Origin: Linnemannia hyalina | Lineage: Eukaryota > Mortierellomycota > Mortierellomycetes > Mortierellales > Mortierellaceae | Reading direction: 5' to 3' | Assembly (NCBI GenBank): GCA_019671135.1 | Contig: JAHRHY010000028.1 | Location: 124,001 to 188,000 of the forward strand | Length of the DNA stretch: 64,000 nucleotides | The notes under the pieces: generated by a model | Seen by the model: the letters and a program-made list of their open reading frames with translations, nothing else | What the model was told of the DNA's origin: nothing | The model's database searches: none | Shown here: positions 11,194 to 23,454 of the stretch, in pieces | Layout of the letters: every line of letters starts with the position of its first letter | Numbering within the stretch: the stretch's first letter is position 1 | Made by a program: the position numbers and the translations under genes

Positions 11194-11223
11194 ATGCTAC
11201 ATGTCGTTGAAATGTGGGTAGTT

Positions 11224-11229
11224 TTTATT
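11224..11229 (-). terminator. Poly(A) signal of the NIPA gene
   Basis: AATAAA on the minus strand, about 330 bp after the stop at 11559. It lies only 31 bp from the opposing signal of the phosphate transporter, so the two convergent transcripts probably meet or overlap here. Confidence 0.4.
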
Positions 11230-11558
11230 CATCATTTCGTGATATGTATTCGTTGATGGAAAGGTCATGGACATGAAAAGAAATATACAGCTGCGTAGGG
11301 TTACATCCAACCCTTTTTGTTTTGTCAAAGTCATCAAAACAGAAAGAAAAAACAAAAAAAAAAAAAAAAAAAAGTAAAAGGAAAAGTGAAGAAAAAAGGT
11401 CCTGTAAAGGGGGGGATTGGTTCAGGTTTTTAATGGATGTGAGGGTCCAGGGTATCCCTTTTTTGATGGTTGTAATAGAGTGTTGCCGAAATGAAAGAAA
11501 GAAAAAAAAACGACCCCCATTTGCTCCCCGCCTCAGAGATCTCTCTCTCTCTCTCTCT

Positions 11559-14500
11559 CTAGCGGTGATGTGAGTGGCCACCATTACTCATACGTACCCG
11601 CCTATCCTCATCCTCTGTCAAATCCTCATCGTCATCTTCCTCCTCCCGCAACTGCGTCAATCCCAGACTCTCCTCATCATACGCATTCAACAGCGTCGAT
11701 TCACGAGATGACCGTCTATCCGCAAATCCGTGTCCTCCAGGTCCGTTGGTGATCGACCCTGACTTGCTATGCGACTCGGATGAGGAGTGTTGAGCATTGT
11801 TCAACAGCAAGACTCCTGAAAAGATGGTACCGAATCCGCAGAAGATGGAGACGATATTGACGGTCGAGGTGGTGTTGAAACCCTGGAATAGGATAATAGA
11901 TGCCGTAATCGTCGCCGTTGTGAACATCACGTAGTAGATAGGCATCACACTGTTATGTGGCGGGAAAAAATAGAACAAAAAAAAACGGTCGGAGAAAATA
12001 ATTAGCGACAGTGTCTTACTTATCATCATCGGACCGACAAATATCGACTGATGCATGACAAAGAAACACCAGAAAAAGGACTTACACGTTGGTGGAGAAT
12101 GTGTCGAGGGCCTTGTTGAAATAGTTCATCTGAACGACGATGCAGATACCGACAAGGAGGGCGAAGACATAGGTGGAGGGGTGCGTCAGCTGATTTGAGC
12201 CAGCAAAGGTCAGCTTGAGCGCGATTCCGAAGCCCTTGGACGCCATGACGGTGATCGATCCGACAAACGAGCAGATGGAGATGTTGACAATTGGCGATTT
12301 GTTGCCCCACTTTGGCACGACCCTGTAGATCATAAATGTCGAGAATGCCAGCACAAACAGACTGTACGCCATGAATGCTAGTAGATAGGGAGATACGCAA
12401 AAAAAGGGGGAAAGAAAGAGAGGGCTGATGTTAGCCATGAGGTCTTCTCGACGTCTGAGCCCAGTGTAGGCTGTGGTCCTTGCTTTCATGCTGTCCTGTC
12501 ATTCCTGTGCGTGCCTGTATCAAAAGATCCTTCTGGGCGTAATGCGCTCTCAGTGCTGTACCATTCCTCCGAGACCAGCAAGGTCTAGGCGTTGCATTAC
12601 GCACGATGTTCTGTAATTGGATGACCTGCTGTTGATCATTGCGTCCTTGTGGCTGTCGAGGTTGCTTTGTTGTTGTTGATAGAAGTACATGTGGAGGGAG
12701 TGAGATTTGCACATGCGCCCGTGTATATTTGTTTTTTGTTTTAGTGCTGTCAACCTTGGTCAGTCTCGAATGTGTTTAGATGCTGCCCAAACAACATTTG
12801 TGCAACCCAACCTAAAGAGAACGAGCCCATGGCCGAGAGCACTTCCACCACTGCCCACACAAACAATAACAACAACACACTAAAAACGGTGTGGGTCCTG
12901 AACTAACGGTACCCGCTCTTGTAATAATAATGATAAATGAACCGTAAATGCCCAATTCGTAGGAAAGTGTTTGGAGTTGGGGTCACACACTCATTTGGAC
13001 GATTCCTGCTTGATCATCCTGAATACTGTCCGCAAAATTGGCCGTATAGGAGGATTGAAGGAGGATGGTATCATTATGATCTCCCGCTTCACTGTCTCCT
13101 TTGTCATCCCTGCCTCATGTTGGGGTTGCCTGGTCGTCTCCTGATATATAACTGTATCATGCATCAAAAATGGCAGACCATGCGGGCAGCATGATGGAAA
13201 GAAGGAAGGGGTTGATGGAGAAAGAAAGAAAAAAAGTAGAGGGGGGTCTTACCAGGCTGCAGGGCATAGTTCAAAATCTCATCGACCGACTCGATGTTCT
13301 TGTCTTCTGGGGCGTGGAGGACGATGACGACCGATCCAATTAGACAAAGGGCGCATCCAACCTTGCCGACAACTCCAAGCTTGTCATGGAGGAAAAATGA
13401 AGCAAGAATAGCCCTAGAGACAAGAATCCAAGGAGGCATGTGCAGGAATGAAGAGAGAGGGAGTGAGAAGGAGGGGTAGGAAAGTGAGGGGGTGGTTGGT
13501 CAGTAACCTGGTTTGTCTCTATGTCTCTTTTCTGTTCGTCCAAAAGAGAACAAACACAACATGTGTGGTTCACGGAACGAAGGTCGGTCAAGATTCCTTT
13601 TTGTGTCTGTCAATCCCTGCCTTGGGTCGACTGTATCATAGATGCGACAATGAGGAAAGCAATTCTTCGTGCTGTTTGTTGAATTCCCATATGGGCGGGA
13701 TATATCGCGAACTGCCTTTTCTTTTCGTTGTTGTATGCTGTTTGTTGTTTGTTGAATGGCGGGTGAGTGGGCGAAGAAGGATTCTATTATTCCAGTCAGT
13801 CGTTATCCATATTTCACCGACTCGTTGTATCTGTCTCTGTGTGTCTGTTTTCTGCTGTTGGTCGTAGAGACGATATGTTGAATGTGGTGTCCTGATTTTC
13901 TCTGTTTTCAGTGGTTGTTGGTTGTTTGCCAACTCAATTGAGCGTGTATGCGACTGTGTGGTTGCTGTATGTTGTTCGTCGTGGTCGATGTGCTTGCTGG
14001 CTGTTGCTCAACGTCCTGCTGGCTGGGGCTGTTGTCGTTTTGTTGAACGTGTCCTGTTGCTGTGCCGCCTCTTCCCTTCCAACACCACGGGCTGTGTCTA
14101 TGCTGCTGTAGTGATTCGAGACCCTTTTTTTTTCTGTTGTCTCGCCTCGTCTTGTTTTGCAATTGTCTCTTGTCGGGACACCCTTCTCTTCTCCTTTCTT
14201 ACCCGATAATGACAGAGAGTGCGCCTAGTGGGGTGACCAGAATAGCTGGTGCAAACGAATATGCAGCAAAGTTGGCAATCTCTCCCGCCGCCACTAATTA
14301 GTTCATCGTTCAAGAAAGGGTAAGGTGTGGCTGTCAGTCTCATCGTTTTCGTTCCTTCATCCTCGTGTGTGTCTCTGTAGTTGTTTCAGTGAATAAAAAA
14401 GAAACAAGGCACTTGAGCCTATTACTTTTCTTTTGAGCAATAGAAAAGAGCGAAGCGTGAAAAGGAGCTGAAAGACGTTACTGGTGAGCATGCCGAGGAG

Positions 14501-14707
14501 CCAGATGGGGTTCTTTAAGAAGAGGTATTGGTCGGATGCCGAGCCGTGTCCGCCGTGCCTTGCAGTGGAGTCGATGAGGCCCTTCTTGGTGATGACGAAG
14601 GAGATTCCGATCATGAGAGAGGAGGAGACGGCGAGCATGAGGCCGACGTATTTGTCGTGCTGTGCGTCAAGAGATGCGGCCATATTGGCGTCGTCTGTAC
14701 TTGACAT
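11559..14707 (-). CDS. NIPA-type magnesium transporter
   Basis: Five exons on the minus strand: 14707-14482, 14293-14203, 13413-13253, 12377-12086 and 11949-11559. All have GT-AG borders and phases that sum to 386 residues plus stop. NIPA proteins are 9-10-helix carriers of the drug/metabolite-transporter superfamily that move Mg2+ at plasma and endosomal membranes. Signature text is spread across exon joins: [17 protein letters not shown] (exon 1); [19 protein letters not shown] with [19 protein letters not shown] (exons 2-3); [20 protein letters not shown] (exon 3). The last 70 residues are a soluble acidic tail ([14 protein letters not shown]) ending in His-rich GGHSHH. Length is normal for the family. 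Introns 2 and 3 are unusually long (789 and 875 bp) for this window. The start ATG begins MSSTDDAN; an upstream ATG at 14779 would add only a Pro-rich stretch. Confidence 0.92.
12378..13252 (-). other. Long intron 3 of the NIPA gene
   Basis: 875-bp intron (GTAAGA...CTACTAG). It is GC-poor and has no supported frame. No RNA gene is recognised in it. Confidence 0.7.
13414..14202 (-). other. Long intron 2 of the NIPA gene
   Basis: 789-bp intron (GTAAGA...CTCTAG), rich in GTT/GTTG runs on the plus strand. Plus-strand frames within it are chance openings in low-complexity sequence. Confidence 0.65.
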
Positions 14708-14929
14708 GATGTTGGATGTGTGTGGAGGGAAGGGAGGGGGGGGAATGAGTGAAGGAGTAGGTGACGGTGGAGAGTGCACAGAAAAGAAGAAGAAGGGTGT
14801 TCGGTTCTAATAATAATACTTTTTGGCGTAAAAGGAGAGAGAGACAGAGAGAGTGTGTGTACAGATAAAGAAAAGGAAGGTCGTTACTGGAGAGTGTGTG
14901 TGTGTGAGAGAGAGAGAGTTAGGGAGAGT

Positions 14930-14981
<52 letters not shown>

Positions 14982-17280
14982 GAATAAAAAACAAGAGATG
15001 AAAGGAAAAGGAAGAGAGGGATGGGTGGAGAAAAGGAGGGGAGGAATGAGGGAGGAGGGGTGGAGAAAGAAGAGAAAAGAGAAGGGAGAAGAGAGAGAGA
15101 AGAGAGAGAGAGAGAAAAGGAAGAAAGAGTAGAAAAGAAGGAACGGATCGAATTGACGAATTGAAGACCCGCCCTTTTGTGCCTTTTGGTGCACGAATAA
15201 CTATTGGCTTCACACTCACTCGTGCTAATGAACGAACATTATCTGTCGTTGGCTTGTCACTCTTCTAACATCGGTCGTCCACAAAGTAGCGTGGGGAAGG
15301 TGGGGGGAGAGGCACCCTCTCGGAGTAAAAGAGCAAAAAGAAACACCCGTTTGGTGCTGCAGGCAATTACGAACAGCCAACAATTGGAAGGGCCACTCAG
15401 TGTCCAGACAGGCAGTAAAATATAACGTATGAAACGATAAGTAAGGAGGAAAGGAAGAACCAAAGGAAACAAGCGCCCCACCCCAACAGCTGTCCACATT
15501 ACGCTATGCACATCAGACAGTTGGAAGTCGAAGTAGGTAGCCATCGTTACATACACACATACACCTTGCAACAAACATCGCTCTCACCTTGCACTGAAAA
15601 AAACAACAAAAGAGACTGACAACCCAAGAACTCATGCATCCATCTCACCCTACTTTCCCTGTCTTTACTCCTTTATGCTCCTGTTGACTGCAGAGATGGC
15701 AGCTGAATCAGACCATCATGATATGCACCACCTTATGAACAATAGACATGCAACAAAGGCGGGAACGTCGATCTCTTTATTTATTTTTTTCAATGGAGAG
15801 GCGAGATCTGTATCCAGGCTGGAGAGTTGATATAAGAGAGAACAAAACCACCCTCTTCTCCAACACTCTCTGTTGCCACTCAATCAGTCTTACAGGCAGT
15901 TCCAGGCCATTGTGGCCCTACAGTACTCCAACAAGCATAGCATCGGGAAGAAATCTGATTCCAACGCAAAGGAACAAGGAAACACCAGGGATGACAAACA
16001 AACAACAATAAAAAGCATCTCCGAGGGGCAAGGAGAAGGGGGAGGGGCTGACTCTCTGAATCTTTTATCACATTGGCGTCTCTCTCGGAGAGGAGAGGAA
16101 AAAAGAAATAATAAAGGTAGAGTGGTGAGATGGGACAGGGACCAGGGTCCCTTACTTACTCCACACGTTTCAATTTTGATACCTTTCATTAATGCAATTA
16201 ATCATCCGAGAGAGCTAGTCTACATGACTTTTCCTGCTAGAAACAGGCCATGTTTCTTTTTTTCCGTGCACTTTGTTTGTTCCTTCACCATGAGACCAAG
16301 AAGGGACGACAAAGAGAAAGTTTGTCTACCGAGCATTGCTCCAAGGAAAAAAGAAAAAAGAAAAAGATAACGAAGAAACAAAATAAAAAATAAAAAAAGA
16401 GGCATGGCGTAGCACGATTCGATTCGTGTTTGTTTCTTATGGTGTGATTATGTGACAATGGCCACAAACAAGTTTGAATCCAAGAAGGGTGCTAAGAATA
16501 GCAGACGATCATGTCTCGAAGACAGTGATGATGATGCATAGAAACAAAGTCGTTGCTGTGTCTTCTCTCACACTCCCTTATTTTCCTCTCTTGTTTTTTA
16601 TTATCGAGCAACATTATTGGCGCTCACGATCAATGCATTGCAGCATGTCTTTGCGCTGTTCTTTATTTGTCAGTCCGGTGAACTCGCTTCCTTCCTTCCT
16701 TCCTTTTTTTTATTTTATTTTATTTTATTTTTTCGCGCAAGAATGTATTTCGAGGAAAGAGAGAGGGGGGACCCTGACGGAACGACCTCCGCCCGAGCTG
16801 CAACACTTCAGCCCAACCTGAACAACATAAACACAAACAGGAACAGTACAGCCCCCGACGGGATGTAGAAAGAAGAATGAAAGAATAGAACGCTATAGTT
16901 AAAGCAAAGACTCACGTGGATCCAAGGATAACGCATACCAATGGTCAATTACAGATACTCGTTCAATTAGATAGGACAAATCCTATATCTAAGGTTCAGT
17001 CCCTTCTTTCTTTTTACTTTTCCTCACTCTGCACTCTGCTGCTTGTTTGTTTCCTTCCCCTTCTTCCCACTCGCACTTTCTTCTCTTCCTTCCTCTTCTA
17101 CTTCTACTCTTCATATCGCTATCTCTCTTTCTCTTTCAGTCAACCACCCCCTATCGCTCTTCTGCAGGACACCTTATTCAACTCTCGCAGGACCACCACA
17201 CACAGCAACAACTCCTCAACACCTACAACTCCCATCCACAACATCAACAACAAAACATCGAATAACCACAATTCATACCA
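14708..17280. other. Intergenic region between NIPA and GDT1 genes
   Basis: 2.6 kb separating the divergent NIPA (-) and GDT1 (+) genes, with no supported gene. It is purine-rich on the plus strand at 14820-15150 and pyrimidine-rich at 17000-17170 just before the GDT1 gene. It presumably holds both promoters. No specific element could be named. Confidence 0.5.
14936..14978 (+). repeat. (GA)n microsatellite
   Basis: About 21 uninterrupted GA units, flanked by imperfect GAGAGT and GTGTGT runs, roughly 230 bp upstream of the NIPA start on the opposite strand. Likely length-polymorphic, and possibly a GAGA-like promoter tract. Confidence 0.9.
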
Positions 17281-19544
17281 ATGGCTCGATTTAGAATGAG
17301 ATTGGCCATCGTCATCGCCATCACCCTGGCTGCCTGTCTCGCCATCTCTACCCGCCACACCGTCGACGCTGTTGCCCTTGCCCATCCAGGAGAGGACATC
17401 GAGAAAGTAAGTCCATCATCTACATCGGTGCTCTTTCATCACATTCTGAGTCAAACGGACACAGGATGAGACCGTGGGGGGTACAAAGACATGTTTGCTG
17501 TCTGTGTGTGCAAGTTTTGCAGGTGGATTAGTGGTGGCGCTTGTGTCGAATCGATTAGTGTCTGTGGACCAAAAGGCAAAAGCAGTTACTTCCTGTTCTT
17601 CATCCTGTGATCCCATGGAAAGAGATATACATTCCTTTGTGCTCTCTTTCTTTATCTTTGGTGTGTTGTTGTTGTGGTTGTGGTTGTGGTTGTGGTTGTG
17701 GTTGTGGTTGTGGTTGTCTGAGTGGGTTTCTATTTCTCTCTTTGCCAACTGCTTCGGACAATCTGGTCGACTCCGACAGCAGCGTTTATTTATGTCCGAA
17801 CCTGGATACCTCTCTTTTTTTTTTTTACTTTTCCGAACCTGCCATCCTTATCAAACAACAACCAGTGGGAGACAACCGGACTTTATTCAATGGCCAAAGG
17901 GACTGAACCTTTGCTTACTGCCCTGATTTGACTTGACTTGACTGGACCCTGACCCTTCACATCTCTAACTGCGACCAACTGATGTGAAAAAATAGTACGC
18001 GGTTGATCTGGGGAGCGACTTTGAGGATGCAGAGGGAACATACCACACCATGGCCGATCCCAAGAACGTTGACGAGTTCAACAACTATGTGGATACATCA
18101 TCCCCGGACCAAGAGACTTTCGCCGGGATCGAGGTCAGTTCGGAGGAGAGCAAGTCCTTCTTCCTCTCCCTCGCCATGATCGTCGTCTCCGAGATTGGCG
18201 ACAAAACCTTCCTGATCGCTGCTATCATGGCGATGAAGCACCCCCGTCTCCTCGTCTTCTCTGCAGCCATCTCAGCCCTCGCCGTCATGACCTTCCTCTC
18301 AGCCGCCTTTGGTCATGCAGTGCCCAACCTGATCCCTAGGACCTACACCAACTACCTCGCTGCCATTCTCTTCTTCTGCTTTGGAATCCGCATGTTCTAC
18401 GATGGATACCATATGACCGAAGAGGACGCCAAGCATGAGCTCGAGGAGGTCACCCAGGAACTGCAGGACAAGGAAGATCTGGAGATGCTTCAGAGGGCAG
18501 AGGCTGGATCCGCTGCCGACTCTGAAGCCAATATGGACGAGAACTCTGGGGACACAAGCGGCCTTGTCGGCCGTAGCTCTGCTCCTCACAGCAAGAACGA
18601 GGCCTCGGGGGTCGTCAACCTCTTCCAGCTCTTGTTCTCTCCTGTGTTTGTCCAGACTTTTGTGATGACCTTCTTGGCCGAGTGGGGTGACAGATCCCAG
18701 ATTGCGACGATTGCCCTGGCGGCAGCACATGTAAGTTGATTTCATCGTTCTTTTTCATCTTGTTTGTTGGAGCTTTTACCCCTGACTAGCCTCACGTTTT
18801 TGTTTGCTCTCGCCTTCTTGGGTTATTTTTGTGCTTGCACCTGTTTACCCCACACACGTATACACAAACACACACATGCACTATGCTACAGCAACTCTCA
18901 TTACTGTTCGCATGTCTATCTGGGGAATAGTGTGCGTTTGTTCGATTGTTCTGTCCAACAAATGGCCTTCTTCACTGCCACAACGACAGACAGACAGACA
19001 AACTTGAGAGAAAAAAAGAGAGATGGGCTCACTTTCTTTTTTTATTATGGTTATCGCTGCTGTTGCCATCCTTTCTCTCCTTTCTCCCTTTTCGCTCTCT
19101 CTATTCTTAACAGCCCATTCAGCCCTTTTTATTTTCCGTTATCTCTCGCTCTCATCGCCCACTTTTCACTTTGATTGTTTTTTTCTCACCCTCTTCGCCT
19201 TTTGACCCATTATGATTCAATTTCATTCCCATAGAACATGATCTGGGTCTCGATCGGAGGTGTCTTTGGGCACTCGCTCTGTACAGGAGTAGCCGTCATC
19301 GGAGGCAGGATGCTGGCATCGCGGATCTCTGTTCGTACAGGTAAGCACTTGGACCGACCCGTCGCACCGAGGCGGGAACCTATTGTGGTTTTATCAGGAA
19401 GCAGATCGTCGTGGCTCTCATGGACTCGACACTAACCACGTTCTCTTATTTTTCGTTGCACTTGTAATAGTCACCCTGGCTGGTGCTATCGTATTTGAGA
19501 TCTTTGCTGTCGTTTCTCTCTACGAGGCCATCCACGAGGCATGA
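17281..19544 (+). CDS. GDT1: GDT1/TMEM165-family Golgi Mn2+/Ca2+ transporter
   Basis: Four exons, 17281-17406, 17996-18730, 19235-19340 and 19471-19544, with GT-AG borders (GTAAGT, GTAAGT, GTAAGC), give 346 residues. Residues 1-30 are a hydrophobic signal peptide or anchor (RMRLAIVIAITLAACLAIS). Two UPF0016 repeats carry the family motif E-x-G-D-(K/R)-(T/S): E108-IGDKT and E271-WGDRSQ, the acidic residues that coordinate Ca2+/Mn2+. A charged cytosolic loop rich in Glu/Asp/Ser lies between them. The last helices (GHALCTG-like GHSLCTG, AVIGGRMLASRISVRTVTL) match the family end. Members import Mn2+ and Ca2+ into the Golgi in exchange for protons, supporting glycosylation. Intron 1 contains a GTTGTG minisatellite. 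Confidence 0.94.
17671..17717 (+). repeat. GTTGTG hexamer minisatellite in GDT1 intron 1
   Basis: Nearly eight tandem copies of a 6-bp unit inside the first intron. The run is perfect, so it is probably recent and polymorphic. Confidence 0.9.
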
Positions 19545-19733
19545 GGGTCTTCTTTGTAATCGTTTCTAACTACCCCTTCCCACCAACCAATACACAAGGG
19601 AATCTTATAAAGTATTTTGTTTTTTCTTCACAACATCTCTCTCTCTCTCACAGACACACACGCCTGCTTTTCTCTTTTCTCTTGAAGACAAGGATTGTGT
19701 GGTTGGGTCTGTTGCAGAGTCAGGACAGTTTTT

Positions 19734-19946
19734 GCAGGGCAGTCGATATATCAGGATTTCTGGACGGAAATACACTCAAGGGAGTCGAAAATCGAGGCAG
19801 ACAAGGACGAAAATGGGTCACAATTGCCTTTGAACGACCAAGAGGTGGACACAATTCTGGCACCGTTATTGTACGTAGCAAGTATGAAGTCAGAAGCGTA
19901 CACGCTGCTGAGCACCATCTTTGCAGGATTAGGCATACGAGCACTT
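19734..19946 (+). other. Orphan coding-like segment
   Basis: A frame reading GQSIYQDFWTEIHSRESK, then IEADKDENG and NDQEVDTILAPLLYVASMKS, has a protein-like composition and an upstream TTGCAG that could be a splice acceptor. No start codon or donor upstream could be paired with it, and it runs into a C20 tract. It could be a decayed exon or an extra 3' exon of an unknown transcript. Not recognised. Confidence 0.25.
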
Positions 19947-19966
19947 CCCCCCCCCCCCCCCCCCCC
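19947..19966 (+). repeat. C20 homopolymer
   Basis: Twenty consecutive C residues. Long C/G homopolymers are prone to sequencing-length error, so the frame of the adjoining orphan segment is uncertain. Confidence 0.9.
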
Positions 19967-21189
19967 AGATGAAGAGAGGCCAGGACAGACAAAAGGAAGC
20001 GATCGCCTTTCGCAGACATGAGGAATCGACAGGAATGGGACGGAACGTAGGGCAAGCGTAAAATAGTGGGAGCTGTCAGGAGTAATTGGTCAACACAGGG
20101 GGACTCTGCCTGGAAGCTGAAAGCAGGCACAAGATGGTCAACTCAGGTTTTTCGTCAAACAGTCGAAGCTCAACCAGGACCTGCTCGGGATTAGTTAACA
20201 GGTAACAGTTGGCAGTCTGTGTTGTTTGTTGGCCTGGATGCAACAGGAGGGAATTGTCACGACACACATCGGCGCCGCCAACGATATTTTTTTTTCAGGA
20301 ACGAAGGAGGCAGTTTGATCGGTGATGACCTTATTGGTGTCAGTTCTTTCTTGTGTGCAATCAATCACACGTAATCATCTTTTTGAACGTCGTCGTGGAG
20401 AGCCGAATCAGTCAGCAAAAAGCAAATATGTCATGGTTATATCGTGGCCAGTAAATCGCCCTCGCTTCTTGCTCCAAGCGCCCACCAGGTGTGGGGATGT
20501 TATGAACGATGATCATTTTCCGTACCCATATGGATTCTGTTTGAGTGGCGATCCGTTCGGATGAAGTGATCAAGGCATCGAGAGATTGACCCTTGCCAAC
20601 GGCGGCTGAGTCCTTAATTATTTTTGACCCCTTGTTTCGTGATGAGCCAGTCTATTGTCGATGGGGGAGGCTCATGCAGTAGCCCTTTGGACTGGAGCTT
20701 CTTTCTGGACACTGACAGGGGGCGATGGGTGTGCGAATGGTGCTGACCCGCGTGGTGAGGTGGATGAAGCAGAGGCGGGCATCCAACTGCCGCATTGTAC
20801 AGGGATAAGGTTGGGTGATGTAACTGGTACTATTTACACTTAAAAAAAAACACTACTAGAAACGATAAAAAGACTGAGCATTTAGAGAATACTCATGGAT
20901 GACGATGGATCGATTTCTTGACATGTTTTGTTTGAGGCTCATGTATGGTGGGGTAGGCGGTGCTCTTTGCTCGCTGGTGTTTTGTGGGATGGAGAATAAA
21001 CAAGAATACCCCTCTTCCTCCTCCACACGATGCACTCACACCCAGGAGGACTTTTCTACATTTTTATTTTTCGAACGACATGACCATGATGTTCTGTCCC
21101 ATGTTTTGGAGAGTACTAGGCTATTGAGAAATACTTTGAGCGATGGACAGGTCCCTCTCGTTCTCGACATTTAGTTTTCAGGGGTCATT

Positions 21190-22500
21190 ATTGTCCAACC
21201 AAAACCAGATTCAGATATACGTTGCTGTGGTTCCTATCCCTACTTTGAAATTGGACAACATGTAGTCCCGGGTCGTAGACTCTAGTCGGTTTTGGATGAG
21301 ATTATTCGAGGGATAGTGCATGTTTAAAGATAAGGACGCAGGACGCCTGTAGGCGGTATTTAGCACATTCTCCTTCTGGTGTGGAATAGGAAATGGACCA
21401 TTGCTTTGTGGAAAGGGTGCTCTCTGAGATACACACCAATCTACGAGAGATTCTAGGTCTTGCATCTTCCTCCGAAATGCGATGAGAGCACCCAGATCAT
21501 TCTGGAACTGTTCCACTCGGTCAATCCAGGACTTGTGCGAATGTGCCATAGTCGTATACTTTGTTGCTTCTATATTCGCGTGGAAGGAGTAGAGCGAACT
21601 GCTCTCGTATTCCTTTTATCAACCAACGAACCCGAAGGTGCGGTACGATTGTGCATTTTAGTTGGTGAAGACCCCCGCTCTTCTTACATGCTCTATACGC
21701 ATTCTCGTATTTCCTTTTCATTGTACCTTTACAATGACAACATCCTCTTTCTCGTCTACACGTCCTTCCACACAGAATATAGGTCTATCGTTAAAGGAAT
21801 CATTAGCCAGCAATAGTGGGATAATTGCAGGCTTAACGTTTTTCCATATGTATCCGTATTTCTTGAAGGTCAGTGAGTTCCACCAATAGCATTACGCAAA
21901 CGGTTCCTCGTCTGGAGAATGTATAGACACCATCGATGTAATGCATTTTGCTCATTCCTGTCACTGCATTTCAAAAGAACATCTATATGCAGGGTAGTAT
22001 TCCAAGACCGTTTTCTCCTTATCCATTTCGTCTTGGTATCCTCAAAGGGGTCTCAAAGATGAACCATAAAATGTAAGCCCAACACGAGTATAACCCATTC
22101 TTCTTACATCGTTTAACTCGTCGTACAAATGTTGTTTCCTTCTCCAACAAGTGCCTCCATACGAGAACCAAGGCTCTTTCGCACTTCGGCACTCTCCATA
22201 ATTTGCGCGAGTTTGTTATGCACCTTGTATCGGATATTTTTTTTGGGTTTCTTGGGTAGAGCTTCCCATGATATGCCATGGTTCCCAACTTTTCGTGCAC
22301 TATCTACAACTATCCCTTCATCAGCGACTAAAAGATATCCATACAATTGTCCTCGAGTTGTAATATACTTCCAACCATGTGCAAAATCTATGCTATGCAT
22401 GCGATAGAGCTCCAGTGTAAAAGAGGCAGCATATTGGCCAGAATTGGTACAGCAATCTTTTTGAACCTTTTATCCTTTAAACGGCCTTTCTATGGCGTCC
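21190..22500 (-). pseudogene. Decayed protein-coding relic, family unknown
   Basis: Minus-strand coding-like blocks lie in order but in different frames. At about 22440-22113: GQYAASFTLELYRMHSIDF, HGWKYITTRGQLYGYLLVAD, then SWEALPKKPKK ending at a stop. At about 21870-21730: KKYGYIWKNVKPAIIPLLLA and VEGRVDEKEDVVIVK. At about 21720-21630: MKRKYENAYRACKKSGGLHQ. At 21549-21211: a 112-residue frame beginning MAHSHKSWIDRVEQFQND. Stops and frameshifts interrupt the series. I do not recognise the family; a lineage-specific multigene family or a retroelement protein are both possible. Confidence 0.4.
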
Positions 22501-23448
22501 TGCACATATGTTCTGAGAAATATTTATCGTTCAGTCAGAGCGGGCCTGTTTTACGGATTTACATCTAAATCCGTTTGGTTGAATGCAATCTCGCAGTTTC
22601 AGTAATGTATTTCTCTATCCGCCGACCCTTTAGTCGTTTCATCTGCATAGTTGTACATACACCAATATAATAGTGTCACAGATGAGCTTTGGAAACTCTG
22701 CGAATCCCCACCCCCCCCTTTTTTTTTCCTCACTTCCCAGCTAGTGCACGATCAAAGCTTGCCCAACATCTGATGGCTAATGGGGACGACGAACTTGATT
22801 AAAAGCCATTTTTTTTTTTTTTTTTACAAGAGATTTCTTCTGTTCGAGCCATGGATTATGTTAACATTCTTTTCCCGCTTTTTGTTTTTTGCCCAACATA
22901 GCTAGATGACCAACTCTATTATGGATCTTTTTCCCAATTCTTACAGCCATCTATTGCTATTCCATGATTTATATAATCATTTTATGGTCCATTTTGATGT
23001 ACTTTTTGTTTCAAAAACCTGCATCTCGGATACAGGAAGTAGTATGGCGGACACCTTGGAGCCAAAGTGAACAACAAAAAAAAAAGGGTGGAAGAAGAAG
23101 AAGATGAGAGAAATAAAAAAAAGCGATTGGACAGCCCCCACATAAGAAAAAAAAGGGGGGAAAGGCAGAAAGGATGGAGGTGATGTCTTGTCCATGGTCC
23201 CATGCGCACAGATGTATTCATCAGTCAGCATTTCCACCTTCACATTTTCCATGACGCCTGTATTCATCCTCTTCGCCTCACGTTTCAGAAAAAGCGAAGC
23301 TGCTGTGCCGCCCGGATGCATTAAAATTTTCTGGAGGCGAAACACGACTTCGCCTTGCATACGCTAAAATCGCGTCTTTTTCACACTACATTACCACACT
23401 CACGAACATTCATGATTTTCAGAACAAGAGACGAACTCATCGCTTCTT

Positions 23449-23454
23449 TTTATT
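23449..23454 (-). terminator. Possible poly(A) signal of DCP1
   Basis: AATAAA on the minus strand about 250 bp beyond the DCP1 stop. Confidence 0.35.

Noticed and set aside
14884..15219. Ser/Leu repeat frames opposite the GA tract
   Set aside because: They are translations of the (GA)n and purine-rich field.
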